Shown here: positions 46,383-58,384 of the stretch, piece by piece
Layout of the letters: every line of letters begins with the position of its first letter
Position numbering within the stretch: the stretch's first letter is position 1
Assembly (NCBI RefSeq): GCF_034190915.1
Contig: NW_026947484.1
Coordinates: 69,023,482 to 69,087,481 of the forward strand
Length of the DNA: 64,000 nucleotides
Reading direction: 5' to 3'
Origin: Cavia porcellus
Taxonomy: Eukaryota; Chordata; Mammalia; Rodentia; Caviidae
The notes under the pieces: generated by a model
Told to the model about the DNA's origin: nothing
Databases searched by the model: none
Seen by the model: only the letters and a program-made list of their open reading frames with translations
Made by a program: the position numbers and the translations under genes

Positions 46383-48346
46383 GCAGCTGAGGTATGAGCA
46401 GCAGCCTTGACGTTCCTTCCAAACTGCTCAAAATAAGTCCAAAAGTTTCACCAAGATACTACAGGACATCATCCCTGGTAGCAACAGGACAGTTTACCAT
46501 GCTCCCCAAACGCAGCTTTACAAACTCAACCACATTTAGCTTGTAATTTTAAGTCAGTCTTATTTTTAAAACTTTTGAATAAGTTATTCATACATATGGC
46601 ACAAAATTTAAAGCATGCAAGGAACATAATACTGAAATGTTGGTCTCTCCGGTGATTCAACTCTCTTTCTTAGAGGTAGACTTTGTTACCCTTCCAAAAT
46701 TCCATGGCACACACCAGCACAACTTGTCTTTTGTTCCTTTTGCTTTTTCTTTTCTTTTTTTCCTCTTTTATCAGAGGTTTAATAAAAAAAAATAATATTT
46801 TTTAAAAACCTGATACATTGGGTTATTTTATTAGATTGGACCAAACACTTTAAAGCATTAGCATGCTATTATATAAGCTCCCAATTTAAAAATGATTTTC
46901 TGTATAATTGCACCCACCATGTCTATACCAGGTGAATTCCAAAGTGAGGATTTTGTATTCAGTTTACTCCTCATAGGCTCGTTGCTCCCACAAGAGAACT
47001 TTCCTTCTTAACCCCACTTCAGTAATCTCTGTACATTGTCACTGACGTTCATCATGTCAGTCTTCAAAAACCTTAAAGTATTCTTCATAGGTTTCTAGAT
47101 GGAGTGGCAAAAATTAGGATTGTTAAATGGGCTAATAAAAATGGACTCATGTCCTCTGGCTGCCCATGCTGGCCATTGGCAAAAACCAGAGAAATGATGT
47201 TACTACATTAAAAAGAGAAGTTGATCAGGATTAAGTGAATTTTGATCTAGTCACGTCTAACTTATTAGCATCTGGATTTAAACCAAGTCTTCAAATTGCT
47301 CTAGGCCTCCATTTCCTTTTTTTATCCCCTGTAACTTGACGGAAAACCTCAATGAGAGATTTCCTGCCTAAGTATTCTGTTTCCTGTTTGACACTTCCCA
47401 GAACTTTGCCTATAAGCCACTAAGCCCTGACTTCTCAGACTGATCAACTCTACAAGCTTCTTTTTCTCAAGTTAAAATTGAAAAATAAGCTTGGTCAAAT
47501 TGAAATTTTCAAGTCATTTTCTCCTTTTTTGCTTTCAACTCAAAGAAATGCTTTTACACAATGTCAGTTCATGGGTTCACACAGCCCTTTCAATGTTTGT
47601 GCCTCTGAAGTTCTAATTCCAACCTGGAGGTGGGGCAGGCCCCATTCCCGGTGCAAATGCAGGTCACTGGGCACAGCTCCAGCTCCTGGGTCCTGCCATC
47701 CTATTCACTGGAAATTATGCCCTGGAGCAATGGAGGGACACCTCTGTCCAGATGCACTGGAACTGCCAGCCTGAGTTCTGTGTGAGGGAATTGTGCTGAG
47801 CTGGGTGTGAAGACAAGAAGGGACAAGAAAGAAAGTGGTCTACAGGGATCACAACTGAGAGACAAGTGAAAGTTCTTTCCATAAACCCCAAACCTCAAAT
47901 TGTCAAGGAGGGAGCTAAGACATGTTGGTCAAGTGTTAGCAGCACATATATTCTGATTGTTACCTTTATAACTCCATATAGGTGTCGTACTGAAAAACTT
48001 TGGATTAAAGGAAAATTATGTCCAAGAATAACATGTTTCAGGTGACAGAGATACAACAGTAAAGACTCCTACAAACACAAGCACAGATCTCTGAGGTCAT
48101 GGAGTTACCATTCCAATATTATGTTTTTGCCTGTCTTTCTGTTGATCAGAATGATGCATTAATTAGCTCTTTTAACATGAAGATACTAGCATTCTACTCT
48201 ATTAACTTTTCTAGGCCATAATTTTTATATTTAAGGTATCAGGAGTTTTAATATTTACATGACTTTTTTCAAATATAAGTAGTCTTCCATGCATTGTCAA
48301 AACAGGTTGATTCTAAATGTCAAAAATGTATAAAAAGATTTAGACT
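46383..48346. other. Unassigned DNA
   Basis: No gene or clear repeat recognised. Short A- and T-rich runs near 46740-46810. Confidence 0.35.
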
Positions 48347-48439
48347 GGGATTGGGGATATAGTTCAGCAGCATAAGTGCCTGCTTGACAAGCAGAAGGTC
48401 TTGAGTTTGATTCCCAGTACAAAAAAAAAAAAAAAAAAA
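48347..48439 (+). mobile_element. ID-type SINE
   Basis: 'gggattggggatatagttcag' (A-box region), 'tgcctgcttgacaagcagaa', 'gagtttgattcccagtac' (B-box region) and a 19-A tail. The long uninterrupted tail suggests a fairly young insertion. Confidence 0.9.
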
Positions 48440-49089
48440 TTAAATTATAATCATATAGTTATGTGCCACAATGATATTTTTTTCTCTGAAAAGTCCCGTG
48501 CCATGGCCTCTGAAACAATGAAAAAGAATACTGTCTTTATAAGCTTAAGGGAAAAATGAAGGAAACACAAACAGTTTGTGACAGCTCAAGGATACATCCG
48601 CAGGATGACCCTGTCCTCCTTAGAGTGCTTGCCTGAGAAAACCCAATGCTGCCAAAGACATTATTTGTTCCAGTCAATAGGTGAGGATAGGGCCACTGTC
48701 TCTCAGTCTCCTTGGGAAGGCTGAAGCCTTATTTTAAAAAGTTCCAGGTAGAAAACCCACACGGGTTTCACCTATTAGCGACCCTCGTGTTGCTTTTTAA
48801 CTTCACTGATTCTGTTTGTGTCTCTTGCTCTTCCTCTGAGTCCCTCATTCTCTCTTTGCAGGGCCCACTTACTCTGCACAAGAAACAGTAGAGCTCAGCC
48901 CTCCCTCCTGCTGTGAGATACTAAGTAAAATTTGTTTTCACTGCTGTATGTCTAGCTATGTTTATCTTTGATGCCACATAAAAGTGACAGTGTACTTTAT
49001 TTCATAACCTCTGAAATACACTTCTGGTGTAACTTTCTGTTTTTCCTGAAATCTACTGTGAAGACTGATGGATTGTGTCTATTTGAGTA
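48440..49089. other. Unassigned DNA
   Basis: No gene or repeat recognised. Confidence 0.35.
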
Positions 49090-49556
49090 ACAGAAGCACA
49101 ACTAAATTAGCTCAGCAACTCCACACCCCAGGGAATGGAAGACCCACCCACACTAGGGCAGCATGTCACCTAGAGGGTATAAAGGGGAAATGAAGAAGGA
49201 CGGATCTGCTTCTGTTTCTTTTGAGAAGCCTCAGTCTTTACCTTCACCCTGGACCTCCTCTCTTGGCTTCCAGTGTAGACTCACTAGCTTGCCGTGTAGA
49301 CACTTGAGCCTTCTGGTATGGACTCTTCAGGCTTCTTTCTCAGACCCATTGGCCTCTTCATACAGACTCGCCTATAGGACCTTGCAGTGAGCTTCAGACC
49401 TTTGACTTGATTCTTCAGTCTCTGGTGTGCACAGACCCTGTGCGTGCTGCCTTATCTGGCTCTGCGAGTGGTCGTTGTAAGCCAATTGTGTAAACTCTTA
49501 CATATTTGTATATCTTGTGTGATATCTGTTTCTCTAGTAAACACTGACTGATAAAT
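49090..49556 (+). mobile_element. LTR-like sequence, probably ERVL/MaLR class
   Basis: TATA-like 'ggtataaagg' at about 49178, a pyrimidine-rich middle with repeated 'gacttgagcctt/gactcttcaggctt' phrases, and an end 'atctgtttctctagtaaacactgactgata'. That end resembles the common LTR terminus 'tgtttctctagagaaccctgactaataca'. Orientation plus. Family not resolved. Confidence 0.5.
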
Positions 49557-49699
49557 GTATAAATGCTTTAGTTTTTCTTGTTGATAGAAAAATACTCACT
49601 CTCACCTTATCCTCCAGGGATCTAGGCTTTTAATCATACATTGCAGTTTACTAAGTCTTCCTTTTTCTTCCTGAATTTTCCTATTCTAAACAAGAAATT

Positions 49700-50107
49700 T
49701 GTGTATTGGTGAGCTTTCTCGTTGCTGGTACAAAATATCTGACAATTACAACTTAAAAGACAAGAGGTTTATTTTGGTTCATGATTTCACATGTTCCAGT
49801 ACATGGCCAGTTGGTTTCAAGAAGAAGCGTCATGGTGGAAAGGTGTGCTGGAACAGGGCTGCTCGCTTGATGGCCAAGAAACAGAGTAGAGAGGAAATAC
49901 CAGAGATGAAGAGGTCTGAGACCAGGTGTAATCACACCCCTGTGACCTACTCCCTCAAGTATGCCCACCTGCTGGCAGTTGAGTCAGCTATGAACCCCTC
50001 ATTGGTACTCACATTGATGAGGTCAGCATCTTCACAATTCGGGCACCTCTTTTGCAGTCTCTTCATCCAGTCACATCGCTATCAACGTTACCGATGCAAC
50101 TCCTAAG
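49700..50107 (-). mobile_element. MaLR-type LTR, probably truncated
   Basis: 'gtgagctttctcgttgctgg', 'gacaagaggtttattttggtt' and 'catgatttcacatgttcca' parallel the LTRs at 10687 and 26470. The 'aaaccataaca' terminus seen in those is missing, so one end is lost or diverged. The 135-codon frame inside is not a gene. Confidence 0.6.
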
Positions 50108-50212
50108 CCCTCTGCATAGCTGTTGTCTTAGTACCTCCCTTTTCCTCCTTGCTTTCCCTGAATCCACTGTGTCTTAGATTTTATACATTTCTCTATTAGA
50201 TATGTTTTGTTG

Positions 50213-50270
50213 TTGTTGTTTTTATGGTTTTTGTTTTGTTTTTGTTTTTGTTTTTGTTTTTGTTTTTTTT
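50213..50270. repeat. (TTTTTG)n microsatellite
   Basis: Runs of T interrupted by single G every six bases, adjoining the tail of the reversed ID SINE. Most likely expanded from its A-rich tail. Confidence 0.85.
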
Positions 50271-50346
50271 GCGGTACCAATGATCGAACTCGTGACCTCA
50301 CGCTTGCCAGGAAGGTACTTATGCCCCTGAGCTAAATCTCTGGCCC
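50271..50346 (-). mobile_element. ID-type SINE
   Basis: Plus strand reads 'gcggtaccaatgatcgaact', 'cacgcttgccaggaaggtac' and 'ctgagctaaatctctggccc', the reverse complement of the ID landmarks, including GGTACC next to the tail. Confidence 0.85.
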
Positions 50347-50405
50347 TACATTTCTTTTATTTGTATTCATTTTCTTCTCAGAGGACATCTAAAATAATTT
50401 CTGAG

Positions 50406-50477
50406 TGCCAAGGATATAGTTCAGCCCTGGCTTCCAAGTGCAAGGTTCTGAGTTCAATTCCTGATACCTGAAAAAAT
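50406..50477 (+). mobile_element. ID-type SINE, diverged
   Basis: 'gccaaggatatagttcagcc', 'ttccaagtgcaaggttctga' and 'gttcaattcctgatacctga' with a short A tail. Opposite orientation to the copy 60 bp to its left. Confidence 0.75.
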
Positions 50478-50970
50478 TTATAAAATAATTTCTAAGAAAA
50501 GACTTTTGCAAGAATTGTGACATGGCCATCTAAAATGCCTTTATTTTTGCTCTTATACCCACTGCAAAGTTTGACTGAGAACAGAATTCTAAATTAAATT
50601 AAGAAGGCAAGCCATGAACTAGAAGAATATTCGCAATATATGTGAAAAGAGACCATAGTCTAGAAATTTCTAAAAATCAGTTAAATAAAAAGACCATACA
50701 ACTCTGGTCAACTCTTGAACAGAAAGTTTATAAAGAAGATAACAAAATGGTGGAGTACAAATGAAATTAATCAATAGCAGTGCTTATGGAGGGGAGCAAA
50801 TTAAACCCACAGTATGATACTCTGTCCAAAATGGCTTAAATTAAAATATTGAAATTGAAAAGTATACAGAGTACCTGATACTTCAGAATACTTTTTCAAT
50901 TTGAATACTTTGTATTTATCTTCTTTGGGGAATACTTTTTCCTAGTAATTTTAAAAGAAGAATTATCACT
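50478..50970. other. Unassigned DNA
   Basis: Resembles antisense or sense L1 text in places (gaagaatattcgcaatatatg, ttaaaatattgaaattg) but was not assigned. Confidence 0.3.
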
Positions 50971-51401
50971 ATTATGAGTGAATTGTGGCCCTTCCCCAGA
51001 TGTTGAAGCCCTAATTCTCATGACTGGAATGAGACCTTATTGGGAAAAAGAGTCTGTGCAGAAGATCAAGTTTAAGAAGGTCATTAGTGTGGGCCTTAGT
51101 CCTGGAAGACTCTGTCCTCAAAACAAAAATGTAGAACAAATTTAGTCATGGAGACAAATATGAGCATTAGAGAACACAAAGGCAGAGATGGGATGATGAC
51201 TTTACATGCCGAACAGTCCCCAAGATTGCTAGCAACCACCACAAATTCTCTCTCAAACTCCCCAGAAGTTACAAACCCTTTCTGCATCTTGATCCTGGAC
51301 TTCCATCTTCCACAGCTGCTAAAAAACTAATTTATATTTTTTGAGTCACTCAGATTGTGGTTTTGTGGATTGTGGCTTTAGCTTGTTAGCAAACTAATAC
51401 G
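50971..51401 (+). mobile_element. MLT1-type MaLR solo LTR
   Basis: 'attatgagtgaattgtggcc' then 'agatgttgaagccctaattc', 'ggaatgagaccttattggga', 'tcctggacttccatcttcca' and the end 'ttgttagcaaactaatac' follow the MLT1 LTR from 5' to 3'. Normal length for an MLT1 LTR. Old and diverged. Confidence 0.75.
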
Positions 51402-53399
51402 TGTGCTTTCCCTTTTTATTAAAATCCATTGCTCTTACACTAATTAGTCAGAAGATGAGCATTTGAGGTTAAACTATGCCTCAAATTTTTTCCATTTTCA
51501 TTTTATATTTTTCTCAATTGTTTTGAGTTTTCTGTTTTACAGCAATTATGCTTAATTTCTAGACTCCCTTAGTCATGTTTGTTCCTATTTCACTACAATT
51601 TGATTCTTCTTTATAGATATCTTTTGAAATCTCTTTTGAGGGTACTTGAAGACTTTTTGAGAGTTCTCTTCTACTTTCTTACTCACATCTATTCTCCCAG
51701 ATAATTGTGGACTTTCTCTTTGATATGTCTTGTTTTTCCGGTGTGTGCTGATCTTTGTGGGAAATTTGTCTTGGTGACTCCACCCCCTTAGCCCCTCTGG
51801 GTTTGTGCTTTCAGGCTCCTCTACAGACCTCCAAGCACTTCAGGGCTGTGGCTCTGACTTTCTCTTTCATCTGTCTTCATGCCTTAAGCCACTTCCCACC
51901 TTCCAGAAACTTCTTAGCCTTTCATCTGCTGATGTTCCCATCTCCATTGCAAAATAAGTGTGCACTTATCTTGAATTGGGCTCTACATTCTCTTCCTTTT
52001 TAAAAAGTAAATTGTCCCAGTTAGAAAAAAGAAAAAAAAAAAAAAAAAAAAAACCTCACATGATGTTGACTATGAAAGACAAGACCAAGCAGAACTCATC
52101 AGGCCATGAACTATGCCTGTCCCTGATTCCCAAATATGTGCTGTCTGCAAGTGAGCTGTCCTTTACACATGTGGTGCCCCTCTTACCTTAGAAAAAACCT
52201 GGAGCTGTGTGCAGAAGGTGGCATTCCTCTAGGAAAGGGGTAAAGGAGTCACTGCTCCACTCCAGCAATAACTTTACCCTTTCCACAAATGAGCTGCCGT
52301 GTTTTAGTTGAACAGGGAAAATGTGCTAATTAAACATTTAAAGAAAAGAAAATGTATTTGTCACAAAGAAACATTTAAACACCTCTTTTTAAGACTCAAA
52401 CACAAAATGTGTATATTCTTAGAGCTAAAATTAGTTTCAAGACCAGTAAACTGACTCCAATCTCTCCTGTCTGCAGCTATTCTGCTAAAATTTCGGTCCC
52501 ATCTTACTGCTTTCCTATCTTTATGTAAATATGGCACTGCAAGGGCGTATCATATCTGAATCTCCATGCTGCATAAAGACAGGCTCTTCTGAGAACTGAA
52601 ATGTATGAGTTGAAACCATCCACGCACTGCCTCCAACACCATTGTGTCTGTGTGCTTTTAACTGTGATCTGATATCTGCAATATCAGTTATAACTAGAAA
52701 CATGTAAGATCACTATCAGGCTGAACTTGTGATAAACCTGATTCAAGAATTTAAGCTTTTTCTTTTGAATCATATATTACATGCAATTATATGGCTTACA
52801 CTAGACCCATGAAAAACTCAACTTGCCATGATTTTTCAGTCTCAGCGCCCCTTGGGGAAGAATAAACTGAGTGGAGAGAAACCTTGAAGCCTATAGAGGT
52901 GGTGATGTATAGCAAGAGGTGTTTATATTTGGTTAAATTTTGATGTTAAACAAAAAAGCAGTAACAGATGGTACCTGATTGGATTTGGATTACTGCCAGC
53001 CATGCACAGGTAGATACTGTTAGAAAAAGCAAATGTGCACTCATTGAAACTCATTTTCAAATTCCACTTCCCTTCAAGGACACAGGGTTGTGTTCTGTGT
53101 CACTGTTGCTGATGTGTGTGTACTTTTGAATATGCATGCTACTCATTGAAAAGAAACTCACTATACCAAAATGTGTTTGAATAAATACATTAGCTGAACA
53201 TACTCCACCACAGAAAAACACTCCGTTACAAAAAATGATTGATTTGCAAAATTAATTTTCTATGCAGATTTTGGTTTGTTCATTAAATTATTCACACATG
53301 TTTATTGATAATTCCCATATTGGTGGTTGCATCAATTTATGTAGAACAAGACTAGTACATAAATCAGGACTCGGGATCCTGATTTAACACATTGTCCCT
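51402..53399. other. Unassigned DNA with a poly(A) run
   Basis: No gene recognised. Contains a near-continuous A run at 52025-52054 whose source retroposon is not identifiable. Confidence 0.35.
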
Positions 53400-53570
53400 T
53401 GGTTTTCACTTACAGAGGTGACAGTGTTTCAGTTTAGCTCAGTAAGGGCTGCTGATTGGCAATTAACGCCTCCATTATTGACAGCATTGTTAACTCTGGA
53501 ATTGCATCTTCATGGTCTGTGGTTCTCTTTCTTTAAAGGTCTTCACAAGTCCTGACAACCTGATGAAAAC
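53400..53570. promoter_or_regulatory. Candidate conserved noncoding block
   Basis: Repeat-free block with clustered homeodomain-like and CCAAT-like motifs ('gctgattggcaattaacgcc' at 53451-53470, 'ccattattgacagcattg'). Judged on texture only. Confidence 0.2.
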
Positions 53571-54199
53571 TGAGAATCTCTAAACAGCCAGTGGTTTGTC
53601 CATTGTGCACCAATAGAATGGAATGAGCTGCTTTCTGTTTAAACATGATGGATTTAAACTAAATATCCTGAATTGGAAATATGGTTTCTTTTTGTTGTTT
53701 GGTTTTGTTTTGTTTAGTAAAAAGTAAAGTCATTCACACAGAAAAGAAATCCAGAGTCCTCAGATTGACTTAAATTCCTGATGGTTGTGTCTTTAAAAAA
53801 AGCAACAATAATGCCCTATTTCTGTAGTAAACCAACCTATTACTGCAGGTAGGAGAAAATGTCAATCCATGAATACTTTTCTCTAGTAAAGAGCACAGGT
53901 CCGGAAAAGCTGTATTCGGCTCTTCCCCTAAAAGCCCAATGTGAGTTATGGGGCAGCTGCTTTACCTTGTTTTGTCTCAGTTTTCTTTCTTTCTTATTTT
54001 TTTTCCCCATATTTTTAATCAGTAAAGTGGTGATCAAACAGTACCTTTTCCACATGGTTGTTTTAGATAAAATCAGCGAAGAAAACATGCCTGAAAGTGT
54101 GGCTGGCACAGTGCAAGTACAACTGAAGTGTTTGCCACGTTTACTGTGATAAACACTTTATGCCACACGCTTTTCTCTAATAATTACCGTGGCTCCCTC
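53571..54199. other. Unassigned DNA
   Basis: No gene or clear repeat recognised. Overlapping open frames on both strands at 53840-54149 have no domain. Confidence 0.35.
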
Positions 54200-54350
54200 C
54201 AGCTGGACTGTGAATATTATTATCTCCATTTTAATTGATGTGAAAATGGATGTCAGAGGAAATCAGTGTTTTTCCAAGGCCGTGCAGTTAATGAGTGGTT
54301 GAGCTGAAATTTGTACTGAATTGTAACTCCATGCCATTTCTCATTCTAAG
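54200..54350 (-). mobile_element. MIR SINE
   Basis: Plus strand 'attattatctccattttaat', 'tttccaaggccgtgcagttaatgagtggttgagctgaa' and 'ttgtaactccatgcc' match a reversed MIR (TATTATCCCCATTTTACAG...CAAGGTCACACAGCTAGTAAGTGGCAGAGC). Ancient. Confidence 0.75.
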
Positions 54351-54639
54351 GACCGGCTGAGTCTCCTAACTCATACCTCCACTGTTCAGGAAGTAGGGCC
54401 TGGTCAGACTTGGACAGACACCCAAAGGTTTCCATCTGCTCCTGTCCATGCTTATGGCCAGAGCATTGCTCAGCAAGGAGCAGCACTCTGCAGGGAAGAA
54501 AGAGGGGACAGATGGGCTGATCAGAGGAGCCTGGTTTCTACAACTTTCCCTTCGGTGTTATCAGAGAGGCTCCCTGCAGTAGTTTTCAATCAGGCTGTGT
54601 GATTTGCTCTTCTTTTCCTTTCAAAACATTTTAATTTTT

Positions 54640-55270
54640 TCATACTATATTTAATATTTCATTGTTTCTTCTAGATGAAAGCAGAAAAGCTTGCTCTGAA
54701 AAATATATAACTTCTCCTTTCACAAAAAAGAGCCATCATGCAGCAGTGTTCACATCCCGCTCTGCCAACTTCAAAAATAAATGGCTCTGATATCTTCAGA
54801 AACCAGATTTTCATATTTGTTCTCTGAAGAGCAGAGGGTACATTTTTAATAAAGCTTTAGTTGTGATAAATGGCTCAAAAATAACAGGCAGAGGCTCAGC
54901 TAGTACGGTGGCCTAGGAGCCATCGGAGTGAATAATTTGCCTGTATAAACAGGAGCACAGGGAAGTCTTTGGTAAGGCTCAGCTCATTTTAGCTGGGTGA
55001 CTTCATTTCCCATTATCAGGTCTGATCTCACTGAAGATGATTTGCTTGCAGTTCAGACTGGGCTGGGCTGGCGCAAACCTAGCTAATGTAACCTCAAATC
55101 TAAATCGAGAGAGCAGATATTTATCTTCTCCGTCACATTACAGTGTGCTTAAGATATGGTGTCAATACGACTTGCACAGATTTATTTGTAACAAGGCTCA
55201 GAGCTCGAAAAACATTCCGATTTAATTTCTTACTCTCAGGGACTGAATATAAACTCATTTTGATGACAAA
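54640..55270. promoter_or_regulatory. Candidate conserved noncoding block
   Basis: The longest repeat-free stretch of balanced composition in the window. It has AT-rich factor-like motifs (ttgtgataaatggctcaaaa, gatttatttgtaacaaggct), a 'gggctgggctggcgcaaacc' segment, and rare CpG-containing words kept (ctagtacggtgg, aaatcgagag, atacgacttg). No credible coding frame. It resembles a developmental enhancer in texture, which only cross-species alignment can test. Confidence 0.35.
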
Positions 55271-57471
55271 GAAAAGTATATATACTTAGCAGCAAAAGCA
55301 ATCCCTTGCTGCAATGACTGGAGCTTCTAGATATCTTCTGGACAGGAAAGAGCGAGAAGGAGGTAAGCTAGCAACACAGAACACCATGTGGCCATGGTGT
55401 TTTTGTCACCTTTGGTAGCATTTAGCCCAACTCTCCACTGCAGATGATAGAGCATGGTTTCAGAAATGCCTGAGGTAGCTAACCATTGACCTAACTGCTG
55501 ACTGAGCCTGCCTGGGTCTTGGCTAGGTCCTCTGAGGTACCTCCTCATGTGGAGAGGCAGAAATGTCCCTGTAGACAGAGCACTAAGAAAAAAAATGTGT
55601 ATAAAATGACTGTCCATTAACAAAGGTGCTATCTGGGCAGACAGTAAGAGGAAAGATGGGAGACTGTTGTTGTTCCCCTGAGGAACACTGAGCTTTCTTT
55701 ATAGCCAGGAGACCTGTCGTATAGAGGATCATGACACAAAATGTCTACTCTTCCTCCCCACTGCTCATTAAGTAGTTGGAACTCTGAGTGTGACCAAGAA
55801 ATCAGGTCCCACTGCAAAGCAAAATGCTACAAAATGACTAAGAAACTTCTTAGTCCCTAGCACTAAAGAAGGAGATGTGTTGGGCATTTCCTTTTGGCTT
55901 CCTAGACCTTTTTCACCCTCTCCTCTTTGCCTTGTGTCTTGGGAAACTGAAATCCTATTGATTGTATCAGCGACCTCTCTTGTCTTCTGGTTTTTAATTA
56001 TGTTCATTCAGTGGGAAACATTAGCAAGAGACAAGGGAGGACAGAAGACAAGTGAAACTGAGGTATTGATTCCCTGAGCCTTGCCCTGTGGGGTAATGGT
56101 AGCCAAGACCATCCTTCAATGCTGGACACAGCTCCTGTTTGATTTTCTTGCAAGGATAGAGATTAACCTTAAAAAAGACACTTTCTGATCTTTCTTCTGT
56201 GATTAAAGAGGAGCAAGTAAAGACATGTGTGGACATGGGGCGGGTAAGAATGGCAGAAGCTGAGAAATCTCACACAGTAGCATCCTTTTGGTATTTGGAG
56301 GAGGGAGATCAGTGCCATCCTGACATACAGGAAGAGGAAGTGTTAGAAGGAAGAGCTCGAAGGCCATGGAAAGAGTCGGAGAGGAACTGACTTGGGGAAC
56401 ACACGTTTGAAGGCATATTTGATGACTGTGGGGGATTACAGAGGCTAAATTTGTAGTGGCATCAACTTCATAGGTAGCATTCAGAGCCCCATGAGTAGGA
56501 CTACAAAAGGCAAGCAGCCGGAGATGGGCAAAATTCAGTTTACCAGGTAGAGGATACAGAAAAAAGGACACTGAGTTTTTGAAGATGTTAGCAGAAACGT
56601 TACAGAAGAAACTTGCTCCAGGGTCATGATGAGACTGAAGATGACATGGAGCTGTCAGTAGAAGGAAGAGTGGAGTGGAAGTCATAAAAAGGCTGAAGAG
56701 AAAATGTGATGAGAACAGCAGCGGAAGAGAGTGGAAGGCTTTGCAACTTTAACCTGGTGATGGGAAATTCTAGGAAGCACTCGTAGATGAGGCAGAGGTC
56801 ATGGGTGGTCAGAAAGTAAAAGAAGTAGTGAGTGTTTTTCACCAGAATGGTAAGAAATTTTAAAAGAAGACTGTCAACTTTAGTAGTTTGGAAGAGAGGA
56901 GTGGGTGTTGATGATAATGAGAGTAGAAGATGAACGATACTGATTAAAAAAAAGAGGTGGAAAAATGGTCTAACAGCAACACTGGTCAGCAAGAGAATGC
57001 CCAGCCTACCTCCTGGCTCCATGGCATGTGGGGAGCCAGCGGCTGCCTCTCAGTAAAGCTCAAGGAAGTAGCACTTTTGGGGAGCCAAGTTACCCCAGAG
57101 ATGTCAGATAAAAGAAATATAAAATGGTAAAATCAAAGAATGAAATAAAAAGTCATTTGTCATGGATCTGGGTGACTTGATCAGAATTAGAATGGGATAA
57201 TTAGGGAAAGTTTGGGTTGAAAAAGAGATGACCAGCACAGCATACACTGGAGTCACCTATCTTCTTAGAGTTATGAGGCTCAGTGGGTTTGGTTAGCCAT
57301 CCAAACAGGCCTCTTAGGACAGTCACTGGTGCTGGAGGCAACTAGAGAGTAAGCAACAGTCCTGATGCCCCTGGTAGAAGCCAAAGGAGATTCCAGGATT
57401 GTTGGGCTTTGTGGAATTCTTAATCATCAACAAGCAGGCATGGGATTAATTAATTTCTTCAATTCTTAACA
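55271..57471. other. Unassigned, partly purine-rich DNA
   Basis: No gene recognised. 56200-57320 is strongly purine-rich on the plus strand (many GAAG/GGAG words), which creates the 132- and 160-codon minus-strand frames rich in Leu, Ser and Pro. It may be a very old repeat, but I could not name it. Confidence 0.35.
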
Positions 57472-58300
57472 CAATGATTTCTTAAAGCTTTTTGGCCACA
57501 GTACTCTTTTATACTCCTAAAAATAAGAGTCCTTTGAATAATTTTTGCTTGTATGGAATATCTTGTTTGTAATATCTCCTGGTTCTTTCATTGATTAATG
57601 AGTAGAATTAGATTTTTAAACTGTATTCATTTTTACTTCTGTAAGAATGTAATGCTACTACTTCTGCTTTTGAAAATTAACTTTTAACAAGCTGGATTTA
57701 AAAAAAAAGAGAGAGGGGTTGTTTTATACTTTTGCAAATCATTTTAATGCCTAACATATAAGAGCCAGCCGACTTCTGATGTCTGATTCTGCAGTCAATC
57801 TGCTGTAGATATATTGTTTTGATTGAAGTGTATGAGAGAATCTGGCTTCACATTGATATGTGTTTGAAAAAAATAGGAATATTTTAATATCATTTCAGAT
57901 AATTGTAGACATTCTTCTTTAATAACTGTACTGAAGCTTGCCAAGTTGTAGTTTTTTAAAGGTTAGTTTTACTATGGAATTTGAAATCATTTCAATAAAC
58001 TTTTCATACACTGTTAAATTAAAATTCATTGGTCTGTTTTTCACTTTGAAAGAATCTTTTACCCAAGTATGATTTTCTAATACTATGCATTGGTTATTTG
58101 GAAAATACCAGTTTATTGAGTTATGCAGAACTTCCAAACATTGGTACTTTTCATTATACAACATTTTTTAAAAGCCCAAGTTGTTAATGTCATCCACCAA
58201 TCTCATTTTTAAAAGCCTAAGACAGTAGGAGACTGTCAAAATTATATGTGGTTATATTTTCCAAAATTCTAATTTTATCAGAAGCTTGAATTTTTATCAT
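57472..58300 (-). mobile_element. hAT (Charlie-like) DNA transposon fragment
   Basis: The left end on the plus strand, 'caatgatttcttaaagcttt', resembles the hAT-Charlie terminal inverted repeat CAGTGGTTCTTAAAGC. To the right, on the minus strand, lies a decayed transposase C-terminus (see next entry). The opposite terminus is not visible. The LTR-like repeat at 58385 may have replaced or interrupted it. Confidence 0.6.
57760..58165 (-). pseudogene. hAT transposase C-terminal remnant
   Basis: An open stretch of 81 codons (58164-57919) contains NSINWYFPNNQCIVLENHTW, WVKDSFKV and YEKFIEMISNS. These resemble the region before the hATC dimerisation domain in Charlie-type transposases and their domesticated relatives (the ZBED/FAM200/EPM2AIP1 group). 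Beyond the stop, in shifted frames, come an LSE-like helix start, CEARFSHTL (compare the family's LCE-x-GF motif) and RLTAESDIRSRL. So the homology runs through the dimerisation domain but with frameshifts. Broken and partial. The catalytic core is not seen. Confidence 0.6.
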
Positions 58301-58384
58301 TAACAATAAATGCAGGTGTCTTCACCAAAGTGACATTCCTACTCATTTTTAAGAAATATTTGCTAAAAGAACTGAGGTCAAAAT

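Noticed and set aside
46062..46410. Similar peptides predicted on both strands, suggesting a duplicated small gene
   Set aside because: They are the two arms of the inverted repeat at 46170-46262 read in opposite directions.
48347..48439. Possible tRNA gene (A- and B-box-like motifs)
   Set aside because: Cannot fold as a full cloverleaf and has an A tail. It is an ID SINE, as are 12215, 33088, 50271 and 50406.
49699..50106. 135-codon plus-strand frame
   Set aside because: Lies inside a reversed MaLR LTR.
56203..57022. 160- and 132-codon minus-strand frames rich in Leu, Ser and Pro
   Set aside because: Produced by a purine-rich plus strand. No signal peptide, domain or exon borders that hold up.
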